Part shown: positions 62,301 to 64,000 of the stretch, one piece after another
How positions within the stretch are numbered: position 1 is the stretch's first letter
Layout of the letters: every line of letters starts with the position of its first letter
Assembly: GCA_037783545.1 (NCBI GenBank)
Contig: JBBELK010000165.1
Coordinates: 868,001-932,000 of the forward strand
Direction of reading: 5' to 3'
DNA length: 64,000 nt
Source: Henricia sp. BOLD:AAB3569
Taxonomy: Eukaryota > Echinodermata > Asteroidea > Spinulosida > Echinasteridae
Notes under the pieces: generated by a model
What the model was told of the DNA's origin: nothing
Seen by the model: only the letters and a program-made list of their open reading frames with translations
Databases searched by the model: none
Made by a program: the position numbers and the translations under genes

Positions 62301-64000
62301 GAACTTTTACTAATCATGTTTCTTGTATTTTGTTTTCCTGGTACGAATAATAACTTTCGCTTTTTTGTGTGAATGCTATATACGGTAACCTATATTTATA
62401 TGGACGATTCCAGAAGCTCGCCGCCGCTGGTTGGTTACAATTTATCAATAATTTATCACTCCGTTGCTGTTGAATTATTCAGCACATAGGTCACAGCAAC
62501 GAGATGGTAAAGGCGTTCGTGGCGAACAGTCTGCAGTATGAATGTTAGTCTCTCCTCAAGCGCTAGCAAAACAAACCTCGCCACAGACGCCTTGACTAAA
62601 GGCTATGTTACTCCGGGAAAGACAATGCTTTCACAAGACTGCTCAGTGGTCCGTACGATCGCTTGTATTCCATATAACACATGTACTTTATAGTAAATGT
62701 AGTATAACTATTCCAGGCAAGGCATTTTTTTTCTGGAGAAAAATGGCGGCATTTGCGTCATTCGGGGAGTCGGTTGAAGGTTCATTGTATATAGGTCAGT
62801 GACGCGCACAACTTAAAGAGAGGTTAATTGATTCTGCATGATTGGAAAACTTTTAAAAACAGTGACAACAGCATCACTAAAGAACAGAAAAGAACAATGT
62901 TAAAAGGTGCCTTGTAAAAATTTCAGCCACAAAAATCCAATAATGCAGTTTTTGTGTTTAATGAATGGTAAAAAATCACCCTCAGTTGACAATTTCTTCC
63001 ACAAACTGTGGGTACCATTTTACATGGGGAAATACCACATGGTGTTTATTACCATTGCTATTATTTACCACTTTTAGTCGTTTTTTGTTTGTCAACTCAC
63101 GAAGCAAAATTTTGGGTCACAGCATATGATGTACTGGGACTTAATTTAAGCTTTAACTCTCAACTGTATGCCTTTCTGAAAACGAGGGCAAGGTTAAAAG
63201 TAACCAATGGCGCCACATCTCTTTCAAGAGTTGTTTGAGTGTGGTGCACATTTTATGCTTCATTTATCTCGTAAACGTCGTTGTTGTCTGTCCTCATCGT
63301 AGGAGAGAAACTTGAGACGATCATTCGGGAGAATGCCCCCATGAGGTGCTTCGAGATAGGCTGCTATATCGGCTGCTCGGCCATCGCCGTAGGAAAGAAT
63401 CTGCCCGCTGGAGGGCGCCTTATCACCACGGAGCCTAATCAGCAATTGGCCAAGATTGCGCAGGAAATTATAGAGTTCGCTGGTCTAGATCAAGTGGGTA
63501 AACCCCATACTAAATATAGTAAACTAGAGTGTGCACTCCCTAATCAGTCGCGTGTATATCGACATGGGCGCCGCCATTTTTGATTAACGCCATACATGCA
63601 CTGAAATTGGGCAACACAAACACCGTGTCCTATTCGCTGGCAGAGGGTGACGTCAGCTTCCGAGTCATGTTGCCCATTTTGCATGGATGGCGTTAAGCGA
63701 AAATGGCGTCGGCGAAATTAACACAACCTGTGTTGAGCATTCTTTATATTTTTTTCACTAAAGGTGTAGAAACGTTGCTACTAGTGTAGACAACAAAACT
63801 ACACTTGGGATATTTATATAAACGACAAGTAGGCCTACGCACATACATATATGACGCAATATTCACAAAAGCCGTCGATTTGCCTAACCGTGTGCGAACG
63901 AAACCTCGTTTATATTATTGTCATTATGCATATTTCGTTTGTTCAGGTCATCACGGTATTAACTGCCAAAGGAGAGGACGTGATCGAAAAGCTCCGCAGC
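59106..64000 (+). CDS. Catechol O-methyltransferase-like gene, 5' part (runs off window)
   Basis: Exons 59106-59358, 63303-63493 and 63947-64000+ join in phase with GT-AG introns to give 166 residues so far. Residues about 6-30 (LWDAIILFMPHLNLRLVVFL) are hydrophobic and followed by basic residues, so it should be membrane-anchored like MB-COMT. The fold then follows COMT: SMLDAMERYNQEMEF, and FEIGCYIGCSA at 101-111 with E102, Y106 and S110 at the positions of human soluble COMT E64, Y68 and S72. RLITTEPN follows with E128 at the ribose-binding E90 position, then an EFAGLDQVITVLTAKGEDVI stretch. These are SAM-binding residues; the Mg2+ and catalytic Lys/Asp/Asn residues lie past the window. 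The expected reaction is SAM-dependent O-methylation of catechols. A COMT-domain (COMTD/LRTOMT) relative is possible. The ATG is the first in frame, in GTAG-ATACTCAACATG; an upstream non-coding exon cannot be excluded. Confidence 0.85.
59359..60400. other. COMT-like intron 1, left part
   Basis: Contains AGCCTTTAGTCAAGGC at about 59501-59516, the left member of an inverted pair with 62568-62605, and a hairpin at 60168-60215 (CCATGGAGGAAG... CCTTCCTCCATG). No coding exon. Confidence 0.5.
60400..61400 (+). repeat. Diverged TTACGA-rich tandem repeats
   Basis: Two clear direct copies, about 60914-61101 and 61187-61362, share CGCTAAG-GCTTATTGTATTGTT, CATACGAATGTTTGCGATT-, TACGATTCCTTACG-TGACA and AATCTACGACATCTGCGAC. 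Before them, 60395-60480 has short CTTACGACAACTTACGACAA-type words. Weak periodicity of about 270 bp in the main part. Confidence 0.65.
61861..62140 (+). mobile_element. tRNA-derived SINE candidate, third family
   Basis: After TTAGGGTTAGGG (61863-61874), the stretch TTTGGCGGTCTGGTTAGGAG is A-box-like, and AAGGTCCCTGGTTCGAATCTC (61938-61959) contains a strong B box 35-40 bp on. A ~180-bp body and a short A-run (62121-62130) follow. The tRNA-like head is closest by eye to an elongator tRNA(Met). Confidence 0.5.
62138..62205. repeat. Hairpin
   Basis: ACGTACTACCATGGAGGAAGG pairs with CCTTCCCCATGGTACTATG and outer ACGT words. Similar in core (CCATGGAGGAAG) to the hairpin at 60168-60215. Confidence 0.65.
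62206..63302. other. COMT-like intron 1, right part
   Basis: Contains GCCTTGACTAAAGGCT at about 62589 (inverted partner of 59501). No coding exon is supported; the 65- and 76-codon frames lack splice-compatible family motifs. Confidence 0.45.
63303..63493 (+). CDS. COMT-like exon 2
   Basis: Acceptor CCTCATCGTAG|GAGAG, donor GATCAA|GTGGGT. Encodes residues 85-148: the SAM-binding strand and loop FEIGCYIGCSA, the LPAGGRLITTEPN segment and FAGLDQ. Phase 1 in, phase 0 out. Confidence 0.9.
63568..63714. mobile_element. MITE in COMT-like intron 2, 147 bp
   Basis: The inverted arms 63568-63614 and 63668-63714 (GCGCCGCCATTTTTGATTAA... and complement, ending GGCGTCGGCG) are about 47 bp with a few mismatches. 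No coding capacity. Confidence 0.8.
63947..64000 (+). CDS. COMT-like exon 3, partial at window edge
   Basis: Acceptor CGTTTGTTCAG|GTC. Encodes VITVLTAKGEDVIEKLRS, aligned with the COMT strand and helix after the DFAG motif. The exon is open at the window end. Confidence 0.85.

Overview
This is a window of an animal nuclear genome, most likely a marine invertebrate deuterostome, with an echinoderm as my best guess. The evidence is spliced genes with GT-AG introns, scattered MITEs, tRNA-derived SINEs and degenerate LINEs, frequent ACATGTA words, an ependymin-related gene, a COMT-like gene, and a TIR element starting TTAAAGGAACACGTTGCC of a kind I associate with echinoderm genomes. No search was run, so the phylum is an inference. 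Nothing looks bacterial, and there is no CRISPR array, operon or complete rRNA/tRNA gene.

Layout: 1-1020 is GC-rich with a 190-bp tandem duplication. 1-8.7 kb holds a mariner-like remnant, a SINE and many MITEs. 8836-21399 (+) is a complete six-exon gene for a secreted 237-aa ependymin-related protein; its introns are packed with mobile elements. 22.7-50.0 kb is the striking feature: a 27-kb array of nine copies of a non-autonomous rolling-circle element of Helentron/HINE type. 50-57 kb holds a TIR element, SINEs, an antisense degenerate APE-type LINE and the 3' end of a second LINE. 59106-64000 (+) is the 5' part of a membrane-anchored catechol O-methyltransferase-like gene that runs off the window.

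The array is the main result. Its ends are: at the 5' end a palindromic AGGTGATCGG hairpin followed by a T-rich tract; at the 3' end CCCGATCACCT (the inverted repeat of the 5' end), then a GCGTTTGT/ACAAACGC hairpin, then CTAG and a T-run. Six 5' ends lie side by side at 22730-23035, two more lie at 31261 and 33940, and nine 3' ends are spaced through the array. Six of the nine bodies start directly in the T-tract with no 5' hairpin. This is the pattern expected if elements repeatedly inserted into the T-tract just inside the 5' end of earlier copies. One near-identical 4.1-kb tandem duplication (units 1 and 2) accounts for the one surplus 3' end. Units 1 and 2 also carry a 1.5-kb passenger segment that looks like the 5' part of a host gene. 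A second, diverged family at 11.3-15.3 kb has the same end architecture.

Only two host genes are supported by continuous splice phase and family resemblance. The short open frames inside the repeat array are not convincing genes.
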